DNA of 5,428 nt from CAMDMI01 sp036759185 (GTDB lineage: Bacteria > Bacteroidota > Bacteroidia > Cytophagales > Flexibacteraceae): positions 1-5,428 of the forward strand of contig DAIOVD010000234.1 in the NCBI GenBank assembly GCA_036759185.1, in the 5' to 3' direction. The notes beneath the pieces are model-generated. The model ran no database searches, was not told where the DNA came from, and worked only from the letters and a program-made list of their open reading frames with translations. The position numbers were made by a program, and so were the translations under genes. Below, one piece after another: positions 4,914-5,428 of the stretch (its first letter is position 1; each line of letters opens with the position of its first letter).

Positions 4914-5428
4914 ATGAAGCGTTTAAACGATCCGATTACAGGATGGCGGGCAATTCTGGATCTGGGAACGAATACGTTTCAACTTCTGATTGCCCGGGTT
5001 AAGGACGGTATCCCGGAAGTTTTGCTCCGGAAAAAAACCGGCGTGGGTCTTGGCCGAAATGGTGCCATGGCCAGCCGACTGATCCCGCCTGATGCAACTC
5101 AGAGAGCAATGGACGCATTAACAGACTTTGCCTCCAATTGCAGAGCGGCCGGAATTATGCCGGCTAATGCCCTTGTTTATGGAACGAGCGCCATCCGGAA
5201 TGCAGAGAATGCTTCTGCATTTGTGGATACCGTCCGTGCGAAAACTGGTTTCCCAATTCAGGTGATTGACGGCGAAACCGAGGCCGGGCTGATTTTTTCC
5301 GGTGTTGCCGCATCGGGTGTTTTGCAGGACGGAATCGCTTCTGTTGTGGTCGACATCGGTGGTGGTAGTGTGGAGTTTATTTTATGCGATGGCAAACAGG
5401 TAATCTGGAAACGCAGTTTTGAAATCGG
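4914..5428 (+). CDS. ppx: Exopolyphosphatase / GppA family phosphatase, partial (C-terminus beyond right edge)
   Basis: The frame is open from ATG 4914 to the right edge, giving 171 codons. The protein belongs to the ASKHA-fold Ppx/GppA family, which releases phosphate from polyphosphate or from pppGpp. Visible family motifs are the first phosphate-binding loop DLGTNTFQLLIA (16-27), GVGLGRNG (43-50), the conserved GTSAIRNAEN (90-99), the acidic GETEAGLIF (120-128), which holds the likely catalytic Glu, and the second phosphate loop VVDIGGGSVEFI (145-156). The family's fold is a pair of ASKHA domains; the window stops early in the second. The start fits an A-rich leader (AAAGAAACACAAA), common in Bacteroidota, and places the phosphate loop near residue 16. 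Sequence alone cannot separate Ppx from GppA activity, and the missing C-terminus would show whether an HD domain is present. It is divergent from lepB across 128 bases. Confidence 0.92.
   Translation, partial: MKRLNDPITGWRAILDLGTNTFQLLIARVKDGIPEVLLRKKTGVGLGRNGAMASRLIPPDATQRAMDALTDFASNCRAAGIMPANALVYGTSAIRNAENASAFVDTVRAKTGFPIQVIDGETEAGLIFSGVAASGVLQDGIASVVVDIGGGSVEFILCDGKQVIWKRSFEI

Overview
The window looks like an ordinary chromosomal segment of a Bacteroidota (or close FCB-group) bacterium. Three things suggest this. Two promoter boxes match the Bacteroidota -7 consensus TAnnTTTG exactly, upstream of mdh and lepB. No gene start has a clear Shine-Dalgarno sequence. A secreted protein has a signal peptide ending just before Gln and SBBP-like propeller repeats, as is common in that phylum. 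The UbiA-family and LepB proteins are also of the form seen in Bacteroidota. The phylum call is an inference from these features, not from a database search.

Layout. Positions 1-1118 (minus) hold the N-terminal 372 residues of a secreted beta-propeller-like protein; its C-terminus lies beyond the left edge. Positions 1119-1617 are a 499-base gap rich in inverted repeats, with a plausible intrinsic terminator on the minus strand and several hairpins that look like dispersed intergenic repeats. Positions 1618-2556 (minus) encode malate dehydrogenase (mdh). A 204-base divergent gap follows. Positions 2761-3663 (plus) encode a nine-helix UbiA-family prenyltransferase resembling geranylgeranylglyceryl-phosphate geranylgeranyltransferase. 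It converges on lepB, signal peptidase I (3682-4785, minus), with only 18 bases between stop codons. A 128-base head-to-head promoter region separates lepB from ppx, an exopolyphosphatase/GppA-family gene (4914 to the right edge, plus), of which 171 codons are present.

Each adjacent pair of complete genes is divergent or convergent, so no operon of two or more genes can be shown. The genes share no single pathway: central carbon metabolism (mdh), lipid or isoprenoid chemistry (UbiA), secretion (lepB) and polyphosphate or alarmone metabolism (ppx). One functional link is plausible: LepB would be the enzyme that removes the signal peptide of the secreted protein at the left end.

I see no CRISPR array, tRNA, rRNA, transposase, phage gene, toxin-antitoxin pair or defence island. 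The least explained stretch is the structured intergenic region 1242-1612. I do not think the window contains a new biological system.
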